Notes: generated by a model not told the origin, from the sequence alone. Positions 25,359 to 33,216 are shown, numbered from the stretch's first letter. The stretch: 64,000 nucleotides of DNA from Microbacterium sp. SSM24 (GCF_025989145.1 NZ_JAPDNQ010000001.1:1054001-1118000), one strand, 5' to 3'. Numbers and translations are program-made.

Positions 25359-25685
25359 TCAGTGTTCCTTGTTGATGAGTGGCTCTTTGGCCTGAGCCGA
25401 GGTCTGCGAGAACTGGTCGACGGCGACCACGTCGACGCCGAGCGCCTCAAGGTCTGCAAGCAGCGTCGCCACCGCCGGAGAATCATCGTGCTGCCGCACC
25501 GCGTCCGGATCAGCGAACAGCTCCACCACGGTTCGTTCTCCAGGGCCGTCGGAGTCGTAGACGTCCCAGTGCAGGGTTCCCGCCTCGGCATGGAACGCCT
25601 CACGCGCACGGTGCAGAACCCGGTCTAGCGCGTGGGCGTTATCTACCTCGACGCGCAGTCTCACCACTTTCGCGATTGGCACCAT
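25359..25685 (-). CDS. ABM-domain protein, putative quinol monooxygenase-like
   Basis: 108-residue ferredoxin-like alpha/beta-barrel protein of the antibiotic-biosynthesis-monooxygenase (ABM/YgiN) family: AREAFHAEAGTLHWDVYDSD, ERTVVELFADPDAVRQHDDS. Such dimeric proteins oxidise quinols, degrade haem or act as lyases, so substrate and even reaction are uncertain. It is first gene of a short leftward operon and shares its promoter with the divergent phosphofructokinase gene, which carries an IclR-like site. Confidence 0.78.
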   Translation of the reverse strand: MVPIAKVVRLRVEVDNAHALDRVLHRAREAFHAEAGTLHWDVYDSDGPGERTVVELFADPDAVRQHDDSPAVATLLADLEALGVDVVAVDQFSQTSAQAKEPLINKEH

Positions 25686-25769
25686 CGCTCCACTTCACGG
25701 TCGTCGGGGGCACAATCAGTCCCTAGATGCGGATCTTCCGGACCCAGGTCCACCACGCTACACTATTTT

Positions 25770-25784
25770 CGGACACAACGTCCA
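25770..25784. promoter_or_regulatory. IclR-type operator, phosphofructokinase/ABM divergent promoter
   Basis: Plus strand CGGACACAACGTCCA (TGGAC-N5-GTCCG on the other strand), 19 nt upstream of the phosphofructokinase start. Outer flanks CTATTTT and TTTTATG match the transketolase site, so about 25 of 29 positions agree between the two copies. Confidence 0.72.
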
Positions 25785-25803
25785 TTTTATGGTTGGAGCA
25801 ATG

Positions 25804-26829
25804 ATGCCTCGGTTTGGGATTCTCACGAGTGGCGGGGACTGCCCGGGCCTCAACGCCGTCATTCGCAGCGCGTATATCCGTGTCACCCGCGAGTACGGCG
25901 GCAGTCTCGTAGGCTTCCGAAACGGATGGCGCGGCGTGCTGGACAACGACGTTGTTGAAGTCACCGAAGACATGACGCGCGGCGTCGCCGGGCAGGGGGG
26001 CACGATCCTCGGCACCTCACGCACGAACCCGACCGAGGGCGAGGATGCGCTCGAGCGTGTCTGGCATGCGATTGAGGCGAACGATTTGGACGGGGTCATC
26101 GCCATCGGCGGTGAGGGCTCGCTCAGCGCCGCTCATGCGCTCAGCTGCGCCGGCATCAAGGTGGTCGGCGTTCCGAAGACGATCGACAACGACCTCAATG
26201 GCACCGACTACAGCTTCGGCTTCGACACGGCCGTGCAGATCGCCACGGATGCCATGGACAGGCTGCTGACCACGGGCGCGTCCCACGGACGCTGCATGAT
26301 CGCGGAGGTGATGGGACGAAACTCCGGATGGATCGCATTGCACTCCGGCATCGCTACCGGCGCCCACGCCGTGCTCATCCCGGAGCATCCGGTGTCGCTG
26401 GACCAGGTCGTCGAGTGGGTGGAGTCCGCCAGGGACCGAAACCAGCCACCTCTCGTGGTGGTAGCCGAGGGCTTCCCGCTCGACGACGGCGAGGTGTACA
26501 ACCCACGTGGCGCGGAAGCATCCGGACGGCCACGGCTAGGTGGCATCGGCGAGCGGCTCGCACCACTGGTCGAGGCGCGCACAGGTATCGAGACCCGCGC
26601 CACCACCCTGGGCCACATTCAGCGCGGCGGGACACCCACCGCATACGACAGGGTCCTCGCCGCCCGGTTCGGGGCGGCTGCCGTCGACGCTGCCGCGTCC
26701 GCGCAGTGGGGCCAGATGGTTGCACTGGCGGGCGAGCAGATCGTCCGCGCAGATCTTGTCGATGCCATCGGGTCTGTCAAGCGCATCACGGCCGAACGGT
26801 ACGGGCGAGCGGCAGTCTGTTTCGGTTAG
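25804..26829 (+). CDS. 6-phosphofructokinase family protein
   Basis: 341-residue sugar-phosphate kinase of the PFK-A superfamily: GGDCPGLNAVIR (10-21), GGEGSLSAAH (102-111), PKTIDNDLNGTDYSFGFDT (124-142), MGRNSGWIALHSG (170-182). A Gly in the GGEGS position points to ATP as donor, while PKTIDND has the Lys typical of PPi-type or group III enzymes. The start at 25804 follows GGAG by 5 nt; an in-frame ATG at 25789 overlaps the operator flank. It may act on fructose-6-P or on a pathway-specific ketose phosphate such as sedoheptulose-7-P. Confidence 0.9.
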   Translation: MPRFGILTSGGDCPGLNAVIRSAYIRVTREYGGSLVGFRNGWRGVLDNDVVEVTEDMTRGVAGQGGTILGTSRTNPTEGEDALERVWHAIEANDLDGVIAIGGEGSLSAAHALSCAGIKVVGVPKTIDNDLNGTDYSFGFDTAVQIATDAMDRLLTTGASHGRCMIAEVMGRNSGWIALHSGIATGAHAVLIPEHPVSLDQVVEWVESARDRNQPPLVVVAEGFPLDDGEVYNPRGAEASGRPRLGGIGERLAPLVEARTGIETRATTLGHIQRGGTPTAYDRVLAARFGAAAVDAAASAQWGQMVALAGEQIVRADLVDAIGSVKRITAERYGRAAVCFG

Positions 26830-27034
26830 TCCGGGACTTCGCTCAATCCAACCAGTCGCTGCCAACTGACGTCATCCTCGAATACGACGAAGGCGACAAC
26901 GCGCAGCGCAATGCCGGAACGATCCGCCTCGCCTGTTCGGCTGCAGCTGACTCCGGCGGCGCGGCACCTAGGATGGTGCTCCAACCCACGGTAAGTCGCG
27001 GCCGATTTCCGCGAGAGTGCGAGCCTCGAAACGA

Positions 27035-27059
27035 CCAAGCGGGAACAGAACGGGACAGA
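27035..27059 (-). repeat. Island end repeat, right copy
   Basis: GGGAACAGAACGGGACAGA with CCAAGC before it is the imperfect inverted counterpart of 8977-9003. It lies about 70 bp inside the right junction, so both ends present the same motif at a similar distance and in opposite orientation. Confidence 0.4.
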
Positions 27060-27087
27060 AGTGTTCCCGTTTCTGGCCCGAAACACC

Positions 27088-27117
27088 GATCAGCGCCACT
27101 CGCGAGTAGCGCTGATC
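27088..27117 (-). terminator. Hairpin downstream of tRNA-Ser (island-supplied terminator)
   Basis: Arms GATCAGCGC and GCGCTGATC around an internally self-complementary centre (ACTCGCGAGT), 13 nt past the tRNA 3' end on the minus strand. It would replace the original terminator that now lies at 8804-8842. Confidence 0.55.
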
Positions 27118-27126
27118 AGGTATTTA

Positions 27127-27156
27127 ACGTGGCGGTGACGGTGGGATTTGAACCCA
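27127..27156 (-). repeat. attR: 30-bp core in the tRNA-Ser 3' end
   Basis: Identical to 8846-8875. It overlaps the last 27 nt of the intact tRNA-Ser gene (CCA, discriminator, acceptor 3' strand, part of the T arm) plus 3 nt downstream. Confidence 0.88.
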
Positions 27157-27220
27157 CGGTAGGGGGTTACCCTACACAACTTTTCGAGAGTTGCACCTTC
27201 GGCCGCTCGGACACGTCACC
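27130..27220 (-). tRNA. tRNA-Ser (CGA)
   Basis: A 91-nt class II tRNA. Acceptor GGTGACG pairs with CGTCACC, followed by discriminator G and an encoded CCA. The D arm contains GTCCGAGCGGCCGAAGG. Anticodon stem CAACT/AGTTG encloses loop CTCGAAA with anticodon CGA, reading UCG serine codons. There is a long variable arm (TGTAGGGTAACCCCCTACC) and a T arm with TTCAAAT. It is the integration target of the adjacent island and remains intact. Confidence 0.95.
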
Positions 27221-27293
27221 GCCGAAGAGTTTACGTCACGCCGGTCGAACCCGCCAATCGAGCGGACACCCGGCGGCCGCGGCCCGGGCCGCA

Positions 27294-28127
27294 TCACGCC
27301 GGCAGGAACTCCCGGTGGTGGTACCCGTCCGGATCGAGCACGGCGACCGTCGATTCGGGCACCTCGAGGAACACGCCCGGCAGGTCGTTGAGGGGCTCCG
27401 ACACGACGACCTGCGCCCGGTCTCCGAAGGAGTCGAGGCGCGCGGCATCCGGATACATCTTCCGCAGCGTCGGCACGTCGGCCGAGTGGAACAGCGTGCG
27501 CGATCGGCCCTGCGTCGAGTACCGGATCGCCCACACGGTCGCCCCGTCGGTGACCGCGACGGTCCCCTGCATCGGGAACTGCACCCCCGCCGCGTGCCCG
27601 GCCTCTTCGACCCGGCGGATCGCCGCACCGACCGCGGCCACCGGATCGTCCATGAGCCCGTAGGTGAGCGCGAGGTGGAACAGCACCTCGGAGTCCGTCG
27701 TCCCCTGGATCGACGGGTACAGCTCCGGGTCCACGTCGAGCACCAGGTCCCGCTTGTACGACGAGAATCCCGAGATCGACCCGTTGTGCATGAAGAGCCA
27801 GCGGTCGTGGCGGAACGGATGGCAGTTGGTCTGCTGGATCGGCGGCCCCGCCGCCGCCCGCACGTGCGTGAAGAACAGCGGCGTGCGCACCGCGCGACTG
27901 AGCTCGCGCAGGTTCTGGTCGTGCCACGCGGGTTCGATCGACCGGAACACCGCCGGCTCGACGCCGGGCGCGGCATCCGGATACCACCCCAGACCGAAGC
28001 CGTCCCCGTTGACCGTCTCGGCACCCAGCGGCGAGTTCAGCGACATCGCCACGACCGAGTGCTGCGGATCGAGAATGAGGGTCGACGGCTGCAGCGCCTC
28101 GCCCGTGTACGCCAGCCATCGGCACAT
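27294..28127 (-). CDS. Class II glutamine amidotransferase (YafJ/EgtC-like)
   Basis: 277 residues. Starts MCRWLAYTGE, so Cys2 becomes the N-terminal nucleophile after Met removal. GATase-II marks follow: SLNSPLGAETVNGDGFGLGW, FFTHVRAAAGPPIQQTNCHPF and WLFMHNGSISGFSSYKR. Stand-alone proteins of this type hydrolyse gamma-glutamyl amides (EgtC in ergothioneine synthesis is one example), but no partner ergothioneine genes are nearby, so the substrate is unknown. It is divergent from lactate dehydrogenase. Confidence 0.9.
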   Translation of the reverse strand: MCRWLAYTGEALQPSTLILDPQHSVVAMSLNSPLGAETVNGDGFGLGWYPDAAPGVEPAVFRSIEPAWHDQNLRELSRAVRTPLFFTHVRAAAGPPIQQTNCHPFRHDRWLFMHNGSISGFSSYKRDLVLDVDPELYPSIQGTTDSEVLFHLALTYGLMDDPVAAVGAAIRRVEEAGHAAGVQFPMQGTVAVTDGATVWAIRYSTQGRSRTLFHSADVPTLRKMYPDAARLDSFGDRAQVVVSEPLNDLPGVFLEVPESTVAVLDPDGYHHREFLPA

Positions 28128-28261
28128 GGTCCGTCCTTCCGCAGCGGTCGCGACTGCCGTCATCGTAGGGCTGCGCCTGCGGCGAGCGCATGGCCCCTTC
28201 GGGGTGATTGTCACGGTCGGATGCCTGGCCCGAGGCATCCGCTCACTGCAAGACTGGCGGC

Positions 28262-29212
28262 ATGGCCGTCATCGAGAACTCGAAAGTCACCATCGTCGGC
28301 GCGGGGAGCGTCGGATCCAGCGCCGCATACGCGGCGTTGATCCGCGGCTCGGCGCGGCACGTCGCCCTCTACGACATCGCGACCGAGAAGGCCGAGGCCG
28401 AGGTGCTCGACCTCGCGCACGGCACGCAGTTCACCGGCACGAGCGACATCGTCGGCGGCAGCGACCTGTCGGTCGTCGAGGGCTCGCACGTGGTCGTGAT
28501 CACCGCCGGCGCGAAGCAGAACCCCGGCCAGACGCGCATCGAGCTCGCCGGCGTCAACGCGGGGATCATGAAGAAGATGATGCCGCAGCTGCTGAGCGTC
28601 GCCCCCGACGCGATCTACGTCATCGTCACGAACCCGTGCGATGTGCTGACCGTGCTCGCGCAGGAGGAGACCGGCCTGCCCCCCGAGCGCATCTTCGCCT
28701 CGGGCACCGTGCTCGACACGTCGCGCCTGCGGTGGAAGCTCGCGGAGCGCGCCGGCGTCTCGACCTCGAGCGTTCACGCCTACATCGTGGGCGAGCACGG
28801 CGACACCGAGTTCCCGCTGTGGTCCGCCGCGACCATCGGGGCGGTGCCGATCCTGGAGTGGGTGACCCCTGCGGGCGACCGGATGACCGTCGAGGAGCTC
28901 GACCAGATCGCGATCGACGTGCGTGACGCCGCCTACAAGGTGATCCAGGGGAAGGGCGCGACGAACTACGCGATCGGGCTCTCGAGCGCCCGCATCATCG
29001 AGGCGATCCTGCGCGACGAGCGCGCGGTCATGCCGGTGTCGCCCGTGCTGCGGGACTTCCACGGCGTCGACGGCGTGGCGCTGTCGGTGCCGGCGGTGGT
29101 GAGCGCGGCGGGTGCGGTGCCGATCCGCGAGACGCCCTTCGCCGCGAACGAGCTCGAGCTCTTCCACCGTTCCGCCGACGCGCTGCGCGAGGTCGCCGAC
29201 TCGCTGCGCTGA
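28262..29212 (+). CDS. ldh: L-lactate dehydrogenase
   Basis: 316-residue cytosolic NAD-dependent enzyme interconverting pyruvate and L-lactate. Cofactor motif VGAGSVGSSAAYAALIRG, Asp for NAD preference (ALYDIATEK), substrate Arg in KQNPGQTRIELAGVN, VTNPCDVLTVLAQ, and active-site His in AYIVGEHGDTEFPLWS. The Gln/Asn pattern in the substrate loop (KQNPGQTR) favours lactate over malate. ATG at 28262 gives the family N-terminus. Monocistronic, with a GGATGC-type inverted pair just upstream. Confidence 0.94.
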   Translation: MAVIENSKVTIVGAGSVGSSAAYAALIRGSARHVALYDIATEKAEAEVLDLAHGTQFTGTSDIVGGSDLSVVEGSHVVVITAGAKQNPGQTRIELAGVNAGIMKKMMPQLLSVAPDAIYVIVTNPCDVLTVLAQEETGLPPERIFASGTVLDTSRLRWKLAERAGVSTSSVHAYIVGEHGDTEFPLWSAATIGAVPILEWVTPAGDRMTVEELDQIAIDVRDAAYKVIQGKGATNYAIGLSSARIIEAILRDERAVMPVSPVLRDFHGVDGVALSVPAVVSAAGAVPIRETPFAANELELFHRSADALREVADSLR

Positions 29213-29232
29213 GGGTAGCTCGCGCCGGGCGT

Positions 29233-29352
29233 CGCATAACTCCTGCAGAATCGTCGGTCGCGCCGCCCGCCGGCCCCTTTCGTGGCCGTTTCGGCAGGAA
29301 GTGCAGGAGTTATGCGCCGCGCCGTCCCGGCAGGAAGTGCAGGAGTCATGCG
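29233..29352. repeat. Intergenic palindrome family A (first locus)
   Basis: Arms GCATAACTCCTGCA (29234-29247) and TGCAGGAGTTATGC (29302-29315). The second arm, with its CGGCAGGAAG leader, is tandemly repeated 37 bp later with one change (TGCAGGAGTCATGC, 29339-29352). It lies between the convergent ldh and SRPBCC genes. The same arms occur at 63821-63906. Confidence 0.75.
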
Positions 29353-29387
29353 CCGGGCCGTTCGGGATCGAACGATGGCCCGATGTC

Positions 29388-29843
29388 TCACCCGCCCTCG
29401 ACGAGCCGCGCGAGGTTCGCGAGCGACGACGCCATGCCGGCCGCGTGGTCGCGAGGGTCGATGCCGGGCGGCACGTTCATCGCCTCGACGTCGACGTAGG
29501 TGCCGCCGTCGCCCTCGGTGAAGACCCACGTCATCGTCATCGTGCCCGAGTACGCGGGATCGTCCGAGGGGAAGTCGACCTCCTCGACGATCGCCTCCGG
29601 CGCCTCGACGCGCACGCGGCGCACCACCGCGAGGTCCTCGTCTGCGGATGCCTTGCCGCCCCCTGCCGGCGGCTCGAGGTAGCGCAGCACCATGCGGTAG
29701 CCGGTGCCGGCATCGAAGTGCTCGAACCGGCCCGACATGCCTGCGGGCGGCATCCATGCGAGCAGGAGCCCCGGATCGACGAACGCCCGGAAGACGTCGT
29801 CGGGCTCCGCCGCGATGAATCGGGATGCCGCGTCCACGCGCAT
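29388..29843 (-). CDS. SRPBCC / AHSA1-domain protein
   Basis: 151-residue START-like (SRPBCC) fold protein of the activator-of-Hsp90-ATPase-1-like group: DAASRFIAAEPDDVFRAFVD, LLAWMPPAGMSGRFEHFDA, TMTMTWVFTEGDGGTYVDVE. The fold binds hydrophobic ligands; the role is unknown. The downstream end lies next to intergenic palindromes. It is divergent from radA. Confidence 0.85.
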   Translation of the reverse strand: MRVDAASRFIAAEPDDVFRAFVDPGLLLAWMPPAGMSGRFEHFDAGTGYRMVLRYLEPPAGGGKASADEDLAVVRRVRVEAPEAIVEEVDFPSDDPAYSGTMTMTWVFTEGDGGTYVDVEAMNVPPGIDPRDHAAGMASSLANLARLVEGG

Positions 29844-29901
29844 GCCGTCAGGCTACGCCGCGCCGCAGGGCGATGTCGCGGGCTCGACGTACGCTGATCG
29901 C

Positions 29902-31272
29902 ATGGCCGCCACCCGACGACCCACGCAGACCGCGCCGTACCGGTGCACCGAGTGCGGCTGGACGACGATCAAGTGGGTCGGCCGCTGCGGCGAGTGCCAG
30001 CAGTGGGGCACCGTGGTCGAGGCATCCGAGTCCACCGGACTGGTGCGGTCGGTCACCCCCGTCGCGCCCGGCGCAGGCCGTGCGGCCCGCCCCATCACCA
30101 GCATCGACACGACCGACGCCCCGCGACGCACGAGCGGGGTCGGCGAGTTCGACCGCGTGCTCGGCGGGGGTGTCGTGCCGGGTGCGGCGATCCTGCTGTC
30201 GGGCGAGCCGGGGGTCGGCAAGTCGACGCTCCTGCTCGAGGTCGCTGCGCAGTCGGCGAAGGCGGGGCGCCGCGTGCTCTACGCCTCGGCCGAGGAGTCC
30301 ACGGCGCAGGTGCGACTGCGCGCCGAGCGCACCGGCGCGCTCCACGACGAGCTCTACCTCGCGAGCGAGACCGACCTGGCGACGATCCTCGGCCACGTCG
30401 ACGAAGTGAAGCCCGATCTGCTGATCGTCGACTCCGTGCAGACGGTGGCGTCATCTCTGTCGGAGGGCATGGCGGGGCATCCGTCCCAGGTGCGCGAGGT
30501 CGCATCGACGCTCATCCGCGTCGCGAAGGACCGCGGGCTCCCCGTCATCATCGTCGGGCACGTCACGAAGGACGGGTCGATCGCCGGCCCGCGCATCCTC
30601 GAGCACCTGGTCGACGTCGTGTGCCACTTCGAAGGCGACCGGCAGACGTCGCTGCGGTTCGTCCGGGCGCTCAAGAACCGCTTCGGACCGACGGACGAGG
30701 TCGGATGCTTCGACATGACCGGCGCCGGCATCTCCGAAGTCCCCGATCCGAGCGCCCTGTTCCTCGGCCACGGCTCACCTGAGCCGGGCACGTGCGTGGC
30801 CATCGCGCTCGAGGGTCGTCGCGCGATGCCGGTCGAGGTGCAGGCGCTCACGATCGCCGCAACGAGCCCCAACCCGCGCCGTATCGTGAACGGGGTCGAT
30901 GCGGCCCGCGTCGCGATGGTGCTGGCCGTGCTCGAGAAGCGCGGCGGCATCAAGACGAGCGACAAGGACGTGTACGTCTCGACCGTCGGTGGCGTGCGCT
31001 TCACCGAGCCGGCCGCCGACCTCGCGATCGCCATCGCCGTCGCGGGCGCGGTGAACAACGAGTCGACGCCCAAGACGCTCGCGGCCGTGGGCGAGCTGAG
31101 CCTGGCCGGCGAAGTGCGACCCGTGGCGCAGGCGTCGCAGCGTCGCTCCGAGGCCGCGCGTCTCGGCTACACCGACGTCATCGACAACCGCTCGGGCACG
31201 CTCCGGGGAGCGCTGGGCGATGTCCGCACGCGCATCCGTCCGGGCCGGGGCGACGACATCCCGGAGTTCTGA
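29902..31272 (+). CDS. radA: DNA repair protein RadA (Sms)
   Basis: 456-residue branch-migration ATPase acting with RecA in recombination. Zinc finger Cys15/18/29/32 (CTECGWTTIKWVGRCGEC), Walker A GEPGVGKST (101-109), KNRFG motif (258-262) and the C-terminal Lon-protease-like domain (AVAGAVNNESTPKTLAAVGE) are all intact. Length matches the family. ATG at 29902 places the zinc finger at its usual position. Confidence 0.96.
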   Translation: MAATRRPTQTAPYRCTECGWTTIKWVGRCGECQQWGTVVEASESTGLVRSVTPVAPGAGRAARPITSIDTTDAPRRTSGVGEFDRVLGGGVVPGAAILLSGEPGVGKSTLLLEVAAQSAKAGRRVLYASAEESTAQVRLRAERTGALHDELYLASETDLATILGHVDEVKPDLLIVDSVQTVASSLSEGMAGHPSQVREVASTLIRVAKDRGLPVIIVGHVTKDGSIAGPRILEHLVDVVCHFEGDRQTSLRFVRALKNRFGPTDEVGCFDMTGAGISEVPDPSALFLGHGSPEPGTCVAIALEGRRAMPVEVQALTIAATSPNPRRIVNGVDAARVAMVLAVLEKRGGIKTSDKDVYVSTVGGVRFTEPAADLAIAIAVAGAVNNESTPKTLAAVGELSLAGEVRPVAQASQRRSEAARLGYTDVIDNRSGTLRGALGDVRTRIRPGRGDDIPEF

Positions 31273-31333
31273 GGCCGGTTTCCCCGGTCCCGACGCACCC
31301 GGTCCGTCCGAGCACCGCTCGTACGCGGACTGG

Positions 31334-31705
31334 TCACCCCTCCGGGGGCGGAGCGGCACCCCACAGCACAGCGTCGGGGCAGCCGCCGGGGACGTACCAG
31401 TCCGCGCCGGCCTTCGGCGCCTCACCGCCCCCGATGTCGATGGCGTCGCCGTCCGACCAGTGGTGGCCGTACACGAGCTTTCCCGCCTCCATCCGGGCCG
31501 AGCCCACCGGGAAGACCGGCACATAGGCGGCATCCGGCGTCTCCACCCACACGCAGTCATCATCGATGTGCAGCGTGCCCGTGAGCAGCGCATCGTGCCA
31601 CGCCTCCGCGCGGGGCTGCATCGCGAGCGGCCCCCCGGTCGGCACGCACCCCGCCAGCACGAGCGTCACGCCCGCGAGCACGGCGACGAGGAGAGCACGG
31701 CGCAT
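31334..31705 (-). CDS. Hypothetical lipoprotein
   Basis: 123 residues. Lipoprotein signal MRRALLVAVLAGVTLVLAGC (lipobox LAGC, Cys20), then a small secreted domain with two Cys (DDDCVWVE, PGGCPDAVLW) that could form a disulphide. No family recognised. It is convergent with radA and probably cell-surface anchored. Confidence 0.7.
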   Translation of the reverse strand: MRRALLVAVLAGVTLVLAGCVPTGGPLAMQPRAEAWHDALLTGTLHIDDDCVWVETPDAAYVPVFPVGSARMEAGKLVYGHHWSDGDAIDIGGGEAPKAGADWYVPGGCPDAVLWGAAPPPEG

Positions 31706-31852
31706 GGCCCGAGCGTAGCGGCGGCCGCCGCACCGGTCTCGGAGGATCCGTCGATTCCCGGAGCTGTGGCGCCGATCTTCCGAGATTCGCGCGACGCTCG
31801 CGGGTCCACTGGTACCCGCGACGCCCGCCGATCGGCCGGCGCACACGCCGCC

Positions 31853-32254
31853 TCAGGCGTCGAGCGCGGCGATCAGGTCAGCGGGCGTCGCCTGTAGCGG
31901 ATGCGGACCGGCGAGGTCGAAGAAGACGGTCGTGATCTCGTCTTCGTGCGCACCGAGGAACGAGCGCAGCCACGCCGGCGACTGCAGCGCGACACCCGGG
32001 GGAAGCGTCTCGGGCTTGTTGGCGGCGTCGCTGAAGAGCAGGAGCGCGATGTCGCCGTTGCGCGGATCGCGGTACGTCCACACCTCGCCCACGTCGAGCG
32101 GGTTGTCGCGCTGCCCGACGCGGACCAGCGGCACGACGGTCGGTCCGTGCCGCAGCGCGAACGCGACGGCGGCCATGTCCTGCGTCTGCAGGGCGTCCGC
32201 GAGCTGCGTGTTGCGGAACTCGAGCTCCTTCTTCGCGCGCTTCTTGCCGGCCAT
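31853..32254 (-). CDS. Small cytosolic protein, possibly SseB-like
   Basis: 133 residues: basic start MAGKKRAKKELEFRN, a domain with AVAFALRHGPTVVPLVRVG and DIALLLFSDAANKPETLPPG, and FFDLAGPHPLQATPADLIAA. The 'value / threshold / index' pattern resembles SseB N-terminal domains common in actinobacteria, but the match is by eye and weak. Function unknown. Confidence 0.55.
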   Translation of the reverse strand: MAGKKRAKKELEFRNTQLADALQTQDMAAVAFALRHGPTVVPLVRVGQRDNPLDVGEVWTYRDPRNGDIALLLFSDAANKPETLPPGVALQSPAWLRSFLGAHEDEITTVFFDLAGPHPLQATPADLIAALDA

Positions 32255-32499
32255 CGCTCCAGCGTAGACGTCTGCCGCGACCGTGCGCCGCAGCGTTCTC
32301 GCGAGCGCTGCACCGGCAGCCGCAGCGGTTGCAGAAGTCTGTCGAAACGCATGTGAATTCAGGCTCACTCGCCCCCCCGCGGCGTCCGCGGCCCCCAGGG
32401 CCTCCGCGATCGGCCCATCGGTATGTGAGCGCGAAGTCACATGCAAAATCGACAAGGTATCGACGGCAGGCACCGCCGGAACCGAGCAGCCCGCCCCCG

Positions 32500-33216
32500 T
32501 CAGAGCAGGAAGCCGCGCAGCAGGGCCTCCGACCCGGCCATATGGTCGAGGATCGCCGCTTCGGCGGCATCCGCTCGCCCTGCCAGGATCGCGGTGACGA
32601 TGGACTCGTGCTGCGCGTTCGAGTGCTCTATGTTGCGCGGCAGCAGCGGGAAGGTGTCGAGCCACGCGTTCACCTGCGCGCGGTTCTCGGCGGCGAGCGC
32701 GACGAGCGACGGGATGCCGGCGACCTCGGCGATCGCAAGGTGCAGAAGCGTGTCGAGCCGGCGGTAGTCGGGCTCGGATGCCGCGGTCACGGCCTCGTAT
32801 CGCGCCCACAGCTCGTCGCGCTGCGACGGATCGAGCGTCCGCGATGCGGCGGCGCGGGCGGCACCGGCTTCGAGCACGCGACGCAGTCCGAGGACGTCGG
32901 CGAGCTCGGCGGGGTCGACCTCTCCGGGATGCGGCGGCTGAGGCAGCGGATCCGCGACGAAGGTGCCTCCGTACCGTCCGCGGCGGCGCACGAGGTAGCC
33001 GGTGTCGGCGAGCTCGCGGATCGCCTCCCGCACTGTGTCTCGGCTGACCGCGTACAGGGTCGCCAGTTCGCGCTCGGGCGGCAGCGACTCCCCCGGTGCG
33101 ACGACGCCGAGTCGGATCGTCTGCACGAGACGGGCGACGGTGTCTTCGAGCGCATTGCCCCCGCGCACCGGCCGGTACACGGCCCGGCGCACTTCCCGCA
33201 GCGACGTCTCGGTCAT
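32500..33216 (-). CDS. GntR/FadR family transcriptional regulator
   Basis: 238 residues. N-terminal winged helix (LPPERELATLYAVSRDTVRE, AIRELADTGYLVRRRGRYGG) and a C-terminal all-helical FCD ligand domain (LHLAIAEVAGIPSLVALAAE; HESIVTAILAGRADAAEAAI with metal-type His). It is the last gene of the glutamylation cluster, 2 nt after the SDR stop, so it is co-transcribed with the enzymes it probably controls. A GAGAA-T-TTCTC dyad in the cluster's divergent promoter is a candidate site. Confidence 0.9.
   Translation of the reverse strand: MTETSLREVRRAVYRPVRGGNALEDTVARLVQTIRLGVVAPGESLPPERELATLYAVSRDTVREAIRELADTGYLVRRRGRYGGTFVADPLPQPPHPGEVDPAELADVLGLRRVLEAGAARAAASRTLDPSQRDELWARYEAVTAASEPDYRRLDTLLHLAIAEVAGIPSLVALAAENRAQVNAWLDTFPLLPRNIEHSNAQHESIVTAILAGRADAAEAAILDHMAGSEALLRGFLL

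Larger units (their letters stand above)
26830..27129. other. Right end of the island, no gene seen
   Basis: 300 bp between the phosphofructokinase stop and tRNA-Ser. It contains the imperfect inverted partner of the left-end repeat and a strong hairpin next to the tRNA (both listed). An open plus frame through here has no recognisable domain; a decayed gene is possible. Confidence 0.5.
8846..27156. mobile_element. tRNA-Ser genomic island (about 18.3 kb catabolic cargo)
   Basis: Bounded by direct 30-bp repeats of the tRNA-Ser 3' end. The intact tRNA is on the right and the truncated copy on the left, the orientation expected when an element enters a tRNA 3' end. Cargo: DJ-1-like protein, LysR, aldehyde dehydrogenase, split transketolase, PRISE-like reductase, Nfu-like protein, amidohydrolase, SDRs, RbsBAC-type transporter, two IclR regulators, an epimerase, an ABM-domain protein and a phosphofructokinase. 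No integrase, relaxase or transposase is recognisable, so it is either decayed or was mobilised in trans. Confidence 0.8.
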
